Origin: Amycolatopsis pithecellobii | GTDB taxonomy: Bacteria > Actinomycetota > Actinomycetes > Mycobacteriales > Pseudonocardiaceae | NCBI RefSeq assembly: GCF_009707865.1 | Contig: NZ_WMBA01000003.1 | Span: forward strand, 162,597-226,596 | Reading direction: 5' to 3' | DNA: 64,000 bases | Notes under the pieces: generated by a model | Databases searched by the model: none | The model's input: the letters and a program-made list of their open reading frames with translations, nothing else | What the model was told of the DNA's origin: nothing | Program-made: the position numbers and the translations under genes | Shown: positions 1 through 7,879 of the stretch, in pieces | How the letters are laid out: every line of letters begins with the position of its first letter | How positions within the stretch are numbered: the first letter of the stretch is position 1

Positions 1-1073
1 TCGACCTCACCGGGAAGTCGGTCGCCGTGGTCGGCAGCGGCTGCACCGGCTATCAGCTGGTGCCGGAGCTGGCGAAGCAGACCGGGCACGTCTATCACTT
101 CCAGCGCACCCCGAACTGGGTCTTCGACGTGCCCGGATATCTGGCTCCGTACCCGCCCCAGGTCAACTGGCTGGACCGCAACTTTCCTTACCTGGTCAAC
201 TTCATCCGTTTCCAGCAGTCCTGGTCGCGGCGCCCGGATGCGACCAGGGCGGCCAACGAGATCGATCCCGCGTTCGAGGACCCGACCGCGCTGAGCGCCG
301 CGAACAAGGTCGTCCTCGAGCAGCGCCTCGCGTTCATGAGGTCCAAGTTCGCCGACCGCCCTGACCTGATGGCGAAGATGCTGCCGGTGGCCGCACCGCT
401 GTCCGCACGGCCGGTCCTCGTCGACCGGGACTACAGCATCTACGACGCGCTGCTCGACGAAGACAAGGTCACGCTGGTGACCGGGGGGATGCAGAAGGTC
501 ACCGCCAAGGGGATCACGGCCGAAGACGGCACCGAATACGAGGTCGACGCGATCGCGCTGGCGACCGGGTACCGGGCGAACGACTACCTGTGGCCGATGC
601 GGGTGCAAGGACGCGACGGCGCTACGCCGCAAGAGCTTTGGGCCAAGGACGGCGCCCGCGCCTACCTCGGGTGTCTGCTGCCGGGGTTCCCGAACCTGTT
701 CGTGCTCTACGGCCCCAACACCAACGCGAACGTCGGCTTCGCCGCCATCCACTTGGAGGAGCTGGTGACCCGGTTCGCGGTGAGCTGCATCGCCGGCGTG
801 ATCGCCGAGGAAAAGGACACCGTCGACGTGACCATGGACGCCTACTGGCGGTACAACGACGAGCTGGACCGCAACATGGTCTCGAAGGTCTACCTCGATC
901 CACGCGCGAACAGCTACTTCACCAATGAGTTCCGCCGCAGCGCCACCAACGGCGCCATCGACCCGCGGATCCTCTGGCGGTGGCTCCGCGACCCGCGGAG
1001 CACGGACCCGAGCCTCACTCGGGACGGCGACGCGATCAGCCCCCGCTTCGGTGAGGACCTCGTCGTTGAGTAG
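1..1073 (+). CDS. Flavin-dependent Baeyer-Villiger monooxygenase, 5'-truncated by the window edge
   Basis: The reading frame is open from base 3, so about 356 C-terminal residues are present and the N-terminal FAD-binding Rossmann part lies outside. The first visible motif, VAVVGSGCTG, is the second dinucleotide-binding (NADPH) glycine motif of class B monooxygenases. ALATGYRANDY is the ATG motif that follows it. The stretch PGFPNLFVLYGPNTN resembles 4-hydroxyacetophenone-type Baeyer-Villiger monooxygenases, which insert oxygen next to a ketone to give an ester. The stop overlaps the start of the next gene, an esterase-like hydrolase, which fits an oxidise-then-hydrolyse pair. The substrate is inferred only from family resemblance. 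Confidence 0.85.
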   Translation, partial: DLTGKSVAVVGSGCTGYQLVPELAKQTGHVYHFQRTPNWVFDVPGYLAPYPPQVNWLDRNFPYLVNFIRFQQSWSRRPDATRAANEIDPAFEDPTALSAANKVVLEQRLAFMRSKFADRPDLMAKMLPVAAPLSARPVLVDRDYSIYDALLDEDKVTLVTGGMQKVTAKGITAEDGTEYEVDAIALATGYRANDYLWPMRVQGRDGATPQELWAKDGARAYLGCLLPGFPNLFVLYGPNTNANVGFAAIHLEELVTRFAVSCIAGVIAEEKDTVDVTMDAYWRYNDELDRNMVSKVYLDPRANSYFTNEFRRSATNGAIDPRILWRWLRDPRSTDPSLTRDGDAISPRFGEDLVVE

Positions 1074-2022
1074 GGCGGGTGCTCCGCCGGTGGATCCCGG
1101 GGTGCGGCGGGACCTGAACTCGATACCGGCCGTGCGGGAGCTGACCGCCGAGTCGCTTCCGGCGATTCGGGCGGCGCGTCCACCGCGCCCCCAGCTCTCG
1201 GGCGAAGTCGAGCACTCGGACCTGACCATTCCCGGCGATCCCGCGCTCCGGCTCAGGATTCATCGACGCCGGGCCGCCACGGGTGTCCTGCCGTGCATCC
1301 TGTCCATCCATGGTGGCGGCTTCGTGCTGGGAGACGCCACCGTGGACGACGCGCTGTTCGAGAACTGGTGCCGGCGGTTCGACTGCATCGGGGTTTCGGT
1401 CGACTACCGGCTCGCCCCGGAGACGCCGTATCCGGGTCCGCTGGACGACTGCCACCGCGGGCTGCGATGGGTGCGTGACCACTCCACGGAGCTCGGCATC
1501 GACCCGGCCCGGGTCGGCGTGTTCGGCGTCAGTGCGGGCGGCGGGTTGGCGGCGGGTCTCAGCCTGCTCATCCGGGACCTCGGTGAACCCCCGCCGGCCT
1601 TTCAGGCACTGCTGTACCCGATGCTCGACGACCGGCAGGTCACGACGTCGAGCAGGTGGACCGACGTCCCCCGCTGGAACCCGGTCGCGAACCGGTTCGG
1701 CTGGCGGTCGTATCTGGGCCCGGTATACGGCGCGGCGGACGTCCCGTACCACGCGGCGCCCGCACGGGCCACCGACCTGACCGGCCTGCCGCCGACCTGC
1801 GTCGTCGTCGGGACCGTGGACGGTTTCCACGACGAGGACGTCGCCTTTGCCCAGCGGCTGTGCCACGCGGGCGTATCGACCGAACTGCACGTTTATGCGG
1901 GTGGTTCCCACGGCTTCGCCGCACCGGCGTGCCGGGCGCCGCTCGCCATCCGCGCCCGGCAGGTGATCGACGACTGGCTGGCCGGTCAACTGGGGCTCAA
2001 CCGAGAAGAGGAATTGTCGTGA
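1051..2022 (+). CDS. Alpha/beta hydrolase, hormone-sensitive-lipase (GDXG) family
   Basis: This is a carboxylesterase of about 323 residues. The oxyanion-hole motif HGGGF and the nucleophile elbow GVSAGGG (Ser) mark the hormone-sensitive-lipase family, and SHGF near the C-terminus carries the probable catalytic His. GTG 1051 is the longest plausible start and overlaps the monooxygenase gene by 23 bases. A TTG at 1066 sits 7 bases behind a GAGGA ribosome-binding-like sequence and is a real alternative. Placed directly after a Baeyer-Villiger monooxygenase, it probably hydrolyses the ester that enzyme makes (inference). Confidence 0.85.
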   Translation: MRTSSLSRAGAPPVDPGVRRDLNSIPAVRELTAESLPAIRAARPPRPQLSGEVEHSDLTIPGDPALRLRIHRRRAATGVLPCILSIHGGGFVLGDATVDDALFENWCRRFDCIGVSVDYRLAPETPYPGPLDDCHRGLRWVRDHSTELGIDPARVGVFGVSAGGGLAAGLSLLIRDLGEPPPAFQALLYPMLDDRQVTTSSRWTDVPRWNPVANRFGWRSYLGPVYGAADVPYHAAPARATDLTGLPPTCVVVGTVDGFHDEDVAFAQRLCHAGVSTELHVYAGGSHGFAAPACRAPLAIRARQVIDDWLAGQLGLNREEELS

Positions 2023-3209
2023 GCACACCAGATCCGCGTTCCGGCCGCATTCCCCTGCTGATCGTCGGGGGAGGCATCGGCGGGCTCGCCGCGGCGCTGG
2101 CCATCGCCCGTACCGGACGGTCGGTGCACCTGATCGAGCAGGCGGCCGAGTTCGCCGAAATCGGCGCGGGGCTGCAGATCGGGGCGAACGCCACCCGCGT
2201 GCTCGACCGGCTCGGGGTGCTGGAGGCGGCGGAGTCGGTCGCCGTCCATCCCGAGCAGGCGGTGATGCGGGACGCGACCACGGGGGAGAAGCTCACCGGG
2301 CTCACCCTGGGTGCCACCTACCGCCGGCGCTACGGATTTCCCTACCTCGTCATGCACCGCGGCGATCTCCTGCAGATCCTGCTCGACGCCTGCAACGCGG
2401 ACCCGCTGATCACCTTGGAGAACAACCGGCACGTCACCGGCTGCCGGCTCGAGACCGGCGGTGTGGCCGTGACCTGTGCGGACGGCCAGGTCTACCGGGC
2501 GGGGTTGGTGGTGGGGGCCGACGGGCTGCGGTCCACGCTGCGGACGCTGTTCGCGGACGACGAACCGGTGTGCAGCGGATATGTGGCGTACCGCGGCACC
2601 GTGCCGATCGAGGAGGTGGAGACCGGCGTCGAGGGCAACGACGTCATGCTCTGGATCGGCCCGCGGCTGCACCTCATGCAGTACCCGGTGCGGGTCGGGG
2701 CGCTCTACAACCAGGTCGCCGTGTTCCACAGCAAGACCTTCGCCGCCGGTGGTGAGTGGGGGACGCCCGAGGAGCTCGACGAGATGTTCGCCCCGACGGT
2801 CGAAGCCGTCCGCCTCAGCGCCGCTTCGGTCTCCCGTATCCGGCACTGGCCGCTGTACGACCGCGAACCGCTCGGCTCCTTCGTCCGCGGCCGGGCGGTG
2901 CTGCTCGGGGACGCCGCTCACCCGATGCTGCAGGTTCTCGGGCAGGGCGCGTGCCAGGCCCTCGAGGACGCCGTCGTCCTGGCCGACGAGCTCGCGGCCA
3001 ATCCGGAAAATGTGGAGAAGGCGCTGGCCGCATATGAGCAGGCGCGGCTACCTCGCACCACCCGGTGCCAGCGTGTCGCCCGCCCGTGGGCGGACATCTG
3101 GCACCTCACCGATCCGCTGGCACTCGCGCTGCGCAACCGGATCTTCCGCACCCGGGCCGACGACGACTTCAGTGACGTCGACTGGCTGTATGCCGAACTC
3201 CCGGCTTGA
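2019..3209 (+). CDS. FAD-dependent aromatic hydroxylase (3-hydroxybenzoate 6-hydroxylase / salicylate hydroxylase-like)
   Basis: A group A flavoprotein monooxygenase of 396 residues. GGGIGGL near residue 14 binds the FAD ADP moiety, GADGLRS is the DG motif, and GDAAHPMLQ is the GD motif contacting the FAD ribityl chain. The run QGACQALEDA is typical of salicylate and 3-hydroxybenzoate hydroxylases. GTG 2019 overlaps the hydrolase stop in a GTGA arrangement with GAAGAGG upstream, so translation is probably coupled. Hydroxylation of a phenolic ring before ring cleavage by the downstream dioxygenase is the likely role; the exact substrate is not visible. Confidence 0.88.
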   Translation: MSTPDPRSGRIPLLIVGGGIGGLAAALAIARTGRSVHLIEQAAEFAEIGAGLQIGANATRVLDRLGVLEAAESVAVHPEQAVMRDATTGEKLTGLTLGATYRRRYGFPYLVMHRGDLLQILLDACNADPLITLENNRHVTGCRLETGGVAVTCADGQVYRAGLVVGADGLRSTLRTLFADDEPVCSGYVAYRGTVPIEEVETGVEGNDVMLWIGPRLHLMQYPVRVGALYNQVAVFHSKTFAAGGEWGTPEELDEMFAPTVEAVRLSAASVSRIRHWPLYDREPLGSFVRGRAVLLGDAAHPMLQVLGQGACQALEDAVVLADELAANPENVEKALAAYEQARLPRTTRCQRVARPWADIWHLTDPLALALRNRIFRTRADDDFSDVDWLYAELPA

Positions 3210-3210
3210 C

Positions 3211-3227
3211 CGCTCGTTCTAGCACAA
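3211..3227. promoter_or_regulatory. 17-nt regulon element, copy 1 (CGCTCGTTCTAGCACAA)
   Basis: The sequence is identical over 17 bases to 7780-7796 and matches 17813-17829 (opposite strand) at 16 of 17. The centre is an inverted repeat around CTAG. It lies between the hydroxylase stop and the dioxygenase start, 89 bases before that GTG, and is probably an operator for the dioxygenase gene. Confidence 0.6.
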
Positions 3228-3315
3228 GCCCGGGGCCGAAGCGAAAGCGTTCCGTCGGCTCTCCCGGTATTGATGGTTCTACCCCTGCCGTTTCCCAAGA
3301 AGGAGAGAAACGCTC

Positions 3316-4197
3316 GTGAGCGAGTCCGAGACCAGGCTGCAGGTCGTGTTCGCCGACCTGCGTCGCGCCATCGACGACGTGATCCTCAAGCACGAGGTCA
3401 CCATGGAGGAGTTGCTGGCCGCGGTCAGGTGGATCCGGCAAGCCGCCGATGCCGGCGAACTGGAGCTCGCCACCATCCTGTTCGCGAAAGCGGTCCTGAA
3501 ACACAGCGAGGGCGCCACCTACGCCCATCCGGAGACCGATGGCGCGAGCAACTGGGAGATGGAAGGCCCCGCCTATCTGGCCGGCGCCCCCCTGCTGGAC
3601 AGTCCCGCCGTGCTGCCGATGCGCCCCGACGAGGCCGGTGAGCCGCTCATCGTCTCCGGGACGGTGCGGTCCACCACGGGTGACCCGGTGCCGGGTGCGA
3701 TCGTCGACGTCTGGCAGATCGACGCCGACGACGTGTACTCCGGTTTGACGACCGCCGATTTCGCGATGCTGGGCATCACGCCGGACATCCCCAACGACGC
3801 CACCGGCATCCCCACCTACAATCTCCGGGCCAAGATCGTCGCCGACAGCGACGGGCACTACGAGTTCCGCACGATCATGCCCGGCGTCGAATCCTTCGGC
3901 TTCAAACCCGGCAGCCCGCTCGAGGCCCTGACTCAGGCGCTGCGGCTGGAGGGCGACCGGCCCCTGCACATCCACGCCATCGTCTCCGCCGACGGATTCC
4001 TCCCACTGACCACGCAGATCTACTTCGACGGCGACCCTCGCGTCGAGGGCACCATCGAGGGCCACATTCCCCCTGCCGCGGTCAAAACCACCACACGGCA
4101 GGACGACCCCGGCGACTTCCGGGCCCACGGCCTCGACCAGCCCTACCGCGCCCTCACCTACGACTACGTCCTCCGCCCGCAGTCACTTCACGACTAG
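3316..4197 (+). CDS. Intradiol ring-cleavage dioxygenase (catechol/hydroxyquinol 1,2-dioxygenase family)
   Basis: A non-heme Fe(III) dioxygenase of 293 residues that opens a catecholic ring between the two hydroxyls. The usual N-terminal helical dimerisation domain (about 1-100) precedes the catalytic beta-sandwich. The four iron ligands are visible as Tyr141 (DVYSG), Tyr182 (GHYEF), His218 and His220 (LHIH). The length and N-terminal domain fit catechol or hydroxyquinol 1,2-dioxygenases rather than the protocatechuate enzyme. GTG 3316 follows AAGGAGAG at good spacing. It has its own promoter gap carrying the 17-nt regulon element. Confidence 0.92.
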   Translation: MSESETRLQVVFADLRRAIDDVILKHEVTMEELLAAVRWIRQAADAGELELATILFAKAVLKHSEGATYAHPETDGASNWEMEGPAYLAGAPLLDSPAVLPMRPDEAGEPLIVSGTVRSTTGDPVPGAIVDVWQIDADDVYSGLTTADFAMLGITPDIPNDATGIPTYNLRAKIVADSDGHYEFRTIMPGVESFGFKPGSPLEALTQALRLEGDRPLHIHAIVSADGFLPLTTQIYFDGDPRVEGTIEGHIPPAAVKTTTRQDDPGDFRAHGLDQPYRALTYDYVLRPQSLHD

Positions 4198-4234
4198 AGC
4201 CTGTGCACATGCGCTGATCAAGGAGTTTCCAGAG

Positions 4235-4345
4235 GGTGGGCTTTCGTGGTCGGCAACGCACAGGTGTGTGGCAAAAGCCGCCACGGCGCGGTGGCGGTTG
4301 ATGCAGCATTCCACCGGGTGCCGCTGTTTTGCCGATGTCGGTGTC
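4235..4345 (-). mobile_element. Remnant of an IS5-type transposase C-terminus
   Basis: Between the convergent dioxygenase and hydrolase genes, the minus strand encodes KQRHPVECCINRHRAVA. This resembles the YKQRHxVExxINRxKxxRAVAT block near the C-terminus of IS5-group DDE transposases. The residues around it do not continue the family and there is no start, so this is a short decayed scar. The assignment is by remembered motif only. Confidence 0.45.
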
Positions 4346-4384
4346 GAAGGCCGGTGGTCGCGCAGTGAGGAAAACCCCGGCACC

Positions 4385-5185
4385 TCAGGTCCGCGCCGCC
4401 TCCACCCGGCCGAGGAAGCCGAGCACGGCCCGGTTGAACTCCTCCGGCCGTTCCCACGGCGCGCTATGGCCGACATCGGGCATCACCACCAGCTGGGCAC
4501 CGGGAATGTGTGCGGCCACCTCGCGCATCGCGGGCGGGGGCACGTACAGGTCCGCGCCGCCGGCGATCAGCAGTACCGGCGGCGCGAGCCGTCCCAGGGT
4601 GGCCCAGGTGATGTCGTTCGTGACGTGCTGGATCACCATCTCGCCGCCGTTGTAGGCCAGCTCATGGATCCGGCGCCACTCCGTGAGCCCGTCCGGGTTC
4701 TCCGCCCGGTAGCTGGGCCCCAGTTCGAGGAAGTCGTGTGGCAGACCCCGGAACCCGGGGAACTGCAGCGCGTCAAGGCGGGCCTGCCAGTCGGCATCGG
4801 TGATCCCCATGACGCTGCCCGCGATCACCAGGCTGCGCAGGGCCGCCGGGTGCCCGAGGGCGAAGTCGGCCGCATAAATGCCGCCGGCCGCGACGGCGAC
4901 CGCGTGGAACGGCCCGAGTTCCAGCGCGCTCGCCAGCGCGGCGAGGTCGTCGGCCCCGCTGCCCGGCACCTCCGGCGGCGGCGCCGACGAGCGGTAATGC
5001 CCTCGCCGCGAATAGCCGATCACCCGATAGCCGGCTTCAGCGAAGGCCGTCTGCTGGCCCGGCCAGCTGAGCGCCGACCCCGTGCCGGAATGGAGCAGGA
5101 CAACCGGCGGCCCGTCGCCGCCGGTGTCCCAATACCACAGTTCCCCGCCCGGTATCGCCGCCTTGCCCTCACGGACTCCGGTCAT
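4385..5185 (-). CDS. Alpha/beta-fold hydrolase
   Basis: A protein of 266 residues with a classical alpha/beta-hydrolase layout: LLHSGTGSALSW oxyanion region, GYSRRGHYRSS strand, and DVGHSAPWERPEEF carrying the catalytic His. The expected nucleophile elbow reads AVAAGGIYAA, with Ala where Ser is normal (GxSxG), so either it is not a standard serine hydrolase or the acid/base network differs. ATG 5185 is 5 bases after the stop of the amidohydrolase gene, so the two are co-transcribed. It could be a C-C bond hydrolase or a lactonase-like enzyme. Confidence 0.75.
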   Translation of the reverse strand: MTGVREGKAAIPGGELWYWDTGGDGPPVVLLHSGTGSALSWPGQQTAFAEAGYRVIGYSRRGHYRSSAPPPEVPGSGADDLAALASALELGPFHAVAVAAGGIYAADFALGHPAALRSLVIAGSVMGITDADWQARLDALQFPGFRGLPHDFLELGPSYRAENPDGLTEWRRIHELAYNGGEMVIQHVTNDITWATLGRLAPPVLLIAGGADLYVPPPAMREVAAHIPGAQLVVMPDVGHSAPWERPEEFNRAVLGFLGRVEAART

Positions 5186-5190
5186 CACGG

Positions 5191-6180
5191 TCAGCGCCGG
5201 ATATCCGCGACGAGCTTTTCCCAGTTGCCGAAGGCGAAGCTCTCGCGTTCGGTTTCGCCGATCGGCGCTGTGTCGATGAACTGGCGCACGGAGCCGGCAC
5301 GCTCCCGGTTGAACGGGTAATCGGTGGCGTACATGACGTGTTCGATTCCCACCGTCTCCACACTCCACCGCAGGTACCGGTGGCTGGAGATGCCGCCGGG
5401 CGTGATGAAGATGTTCGACCGGAAGTACTCCGCGACGGGTCGCTGAAGCCCGGCGACGTTGTCCAGGACGGCGATGCGGTCGAGGTAGAACAGGACGACC
5501 TCGCCCCAGTGCCCGAGAATCACCTGGAGATCGGGGAACCGGTCGAACAGGCCCGAGGTGATCATCCGCAGGACGGTCAGGCCCGCGTCGTAGTGCCAGC
5601 CGATCGCCCCGGTCGCCAGCAGGTTGTCCACGGGCTCATCGAACCCCTGGTAATAAGCCTGGTTGACGATGGGCAGCGGTGCGCGGGGGTGCAGGTAGAC
5701 CGGGGCGTGCAGGTCTGCGGCCGCCTCGTAGATATCCCAGAACTCGAGCGCATCCACACTTTGCTCACCGGAGCGGGCGTTGATCATCACCCCGTTGAGC
5801 CCGAGTTCGGTGACCGCGCGCCCCAGTTCGGCAGCGGCCGCTGCCGGAGCGGGTGTTGCGAGCGTGGCGAATCCCTGGAGACGCTCGGGATGGCGGCGCA
5901 CGGCGGCGGCGATGGCGTCGTTCGTGGGCCCCTGCAAGGCGATCGCCTCGGCGGCGGCCAGGTTCTGCAGACCCGGCGTGGTGAGGGACAGGACCGCCAC
6001 ATCGATCCCGGCGTCATCCATGGCGGCGAGACGGCTGTCGTCGAGGTCCAGCAGCGCCGGCGTGATATCGCTTTCGAGGGCCCATTTCATCATCGGCTCG
6101 GTCAGCCCGGGATCCTGCCGTTTCCATGCCTCGACCACGTCGGTGGTGGCCATGTGCTCTTCCAGTGCGTAGATCCTCAT
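5191..6180 (-). CDS. Amidohydrolase family 2 protein, gamma-resorcylate/2,3-dihydroxybenzoate decarboxylase-like
   Basis: A TIM-barrel metalloenzyme of 329 residues. The N-terminal LEEH, the central VYLHPRAPL with a metal-binding His, and the C-terminal YATDYPF with the metal/acid Asp are those of non-oxidative aromatic decarboxylases (gamma-resorcylate decarboxylase group). It would remove CO2 from a hydroxybenzoate to give a phenol for hydroxylation and ring cleavage. ATG 6180 starts MRIYALEEH, the usual N-terminus. It lies 128 bases behind the MocR gene and just ahead of the hydrolase at 4385. Confidence 0.82.
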   Translation of the reverse strand: MRIYALEEHMATTDVVEAWKRQDPGLTEPMMKWALESDITPALLDLDDSRLAAMDDAGIDVAVLSLTTPGLQNLAAAEAIALQGPTNDAIAAAVRRHPERLQGFATLATPAPAAAAAELGRAVTELGLNGVMINARSGEQSVDALEFWDIYEAAADLHAPVYLHPRAPLPIVNQAYYQGFDEPVDNLLATGAIGWHYDAGLTVLRMITSGLFDRFPDLQVILGHWGEVVLFYLDRIAVLDNVAGLQRPVAEYFRSNIFITPGGISSHRYLRWSVETVGIEHVMYATDYPFNRERAGSVRQFIDTAPIGETERESFAFGNWEKLVADIRR

Positions 6181-6308
6181 CGAGGAAACCTGCCTCCACA
6201 ACGTTCATCATCACCGGGACCCCCCGTCCCACAGTGCTGACCGGCCCGGCGAAAAGCAACGGCGACCGGCCCGTCGCCGCGAAGTGCTTGTGCCATAACG
6301 AACCGCGC

Positions 6309-7700
6309 TCAGCGCAGCGCGACAGCGCGGGACGCGGTAGCAGCCTCGCGCACCGCGAGGGCGACCTCGGCCGCATGGTGCACCGGCAGCTGCGTGGTGG
6401 CGATCCGCAGATGGTGTTGCCTCGCCGGCAGCTGCGTGAAGGCGCTGCCCCCGGCAGCACTGATGCCATAGGCCCGCAGCACTCGCAACGCGGTGTGCTC
6501 GTCCTGGACGCCGACCCACAGGGAAAAACCCTCGGTGCCGTAGGTATCGATCTCGAGCCGGCTCAGCTCGCGGGCCAGTGCGGCACGCCGTTGCCGGTAT
6601 TCGCCGGCGGCCGCGGCGACCGTCCGCGCGACCCCGTCATCGGCGAGCATCAGCGACAAGGTTCCTTGGAGCAGGCGCGAAGTCCACACCGAGCCCATCG
6701 CGCGCCGGCGCCGGGCGAGCTGCACGATGCCGGGTGCGCCGCCGATCAACGCCACCCGCAGATCGGGACCGTGGGACTTGTTCCACCCGCGAACCAGCAC
6801 CACCCGGTCGGGCAGCCAGTTGCCGAGGGACACGCCGGGGCCGGCCGCGAGCAGCGGCGCCGGGTCCGACTCGATGACGACCGGTACCGTCGGCCGTTTC
6901 CGGAGAATCCCGGCCAGCTCGCCCGCCCGGTCCGCGGTCATCGTGTGCCCGTCCGGGCTGGAGAACCGTGACTGGATGACGACCACCTCGACATCCCCCG
7001 CCTCGGCGAGAGCGGACGGGATCATGCCCTCACCGTCGGCCGGCACCGGCACGATCTCGCATCGCAGGTACTCGAGCTGATCCAGCACCGGCGCGGCGGT
7101 CGGGCTCTCCACGGCCACCCGCGTACCGGGGCGGGCGAGCACATCCAGGAGCAGCAACACCCCGTCGTAACACCCGCCGCAGGGCACGATCATTCCGGGA
7201 TCGAACGGCCAGGTCCGCCTCGCATATTCCGCCAGCGGCGCGACGAGCATGTCCCCGCCGTACTTGTTGAAATCACCGAGAACATCCGAACTCATCACCG
7301 CGGCGAGATGCGGCTCGATGTCGGGCAACAGCTCGGGATCGGGGGACGGGCTCATCAGGTCCAGCTGCATCGGGAGCCCACCGATCACCGACTCCAGGCG
7401 GTGCCCTGGTGGTTCCTCGCCGACCACGCGGGTGCCCTGACTGCCGTTGGTGCTGATGAGCCCGGCCTCGCCCAGCACCCGCCATGCCTTTGCGACTGTC
7501 GCCGGACTGATCTGCAGCGTCCCGGCGAGGTTGCGCACGGTCGGCAAGTAGCGGTCCTTCACCTCGCCGCGGTGCCGGATCAGGTCCGTCACGGCGGCGA
7601 CGATCCCGCGCGCGGTGGCGTCGTGAATGTGCTGGGCCAGCCAGCGCGCCGGGATCACGTCACCCGGAGGCAGCTCCGCCGCGGCATACGCCTCGACCAT
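6309..7700 (-). CDS. MocR-type regulator: GntR winged helix fused to an aminotransferase-like domain
   Basis: 463 residues. Residues about 10-75 form a GntR-type winged helix (LPTVRNLAGTLQISPATVAKAWRVL). The rest is a fold-type I aminotransferase domain with a PLP-lysine candidate in RGWNKSHG. MocR proteins sense an amino or PLP-reactive ligand and usually control neighbouring genes. ATG 7700 is preceded by GGAGG with 5-base spacing; a GTG at 7706 is less likely. The divergent gap to the thiolase holds the 17-nt element midway between both starts, making this protein a candidate for the regulator that binds it (inference). Confidence 0.88.
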   Translation of the reverse strand: MVEAYAAAELPPGDVIPARWLAQHIHDATARGIVAAVTDLIRHRGEVKDRYLPTVRNLAGTLQISPATVAKAWRVLGEAGLISTNGSQGTRVVGEEPPGHRLESVIGGLPMQLDLMSPSPDPELLPDIEPHLAAVMSSDVLGDFNKYGGDMLVAPLAEYARRTWPFDPGMIVPCGGCYDGVLLLLDVLARPGTRVAVESPTAAPVLDQLEYLRCEIVPVPADGEGMIPSALAEAGDVEVVVIQSRFSSPDGHTMTADRAGELAGILRKRPTVPVVIESDPAPLLAAGPGVSLGNWLPDRVVLVRGWNKSHGPDLRVALIGGAPGIVQLARRRRAMGSVWTSRLLQGTLSLMLADDGVARTVAAAAGEYRQRRAALARELSRLEIDTYGTEGFSLWVGVQDEHTALRVLRAYGISAAGGSAFTQLPARQHHLRIATTQLPVHHAAEVALAVREAATASRAVALR

Positions 7701-7779
7701 GCGCACCTCCCTGGTGAAACAGCTGAAGATCGAGATTCACGGTACCCGGAGCCCGCACCCGCACGCCACAAGCAACCCC

Positions 7780-7796
7780 CGCTCGTTCTAGCACAA
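7780..7796. promoter_or_regulatory. 17-nt regulon element, copy 2
   Basis: An exact 17-base repeat of 3211-3227, placed 79 bases from both the MocR ATG (7700) and the thiolase ATG (7880). The mid-gap position is typical of an operator controlling both divergent promoters. Confidence 0.65.
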
Positions 7797-7879
7797 CCGT
7801 GATGGCCGCGGCGCGGTCATATCGTTGACTTCGGTGGTGCCGGCGGTCACGGTTCGAACGGACGAAAAGAGCGGTGGAG

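Noticed and set aside
4268..5320. 350-codon plus-strand frame
   Set aside because: It is antisense to the hydrolase at 4385-5185 and is Arg/Pro/Gly-rich; it is a typical high-GC shadow.
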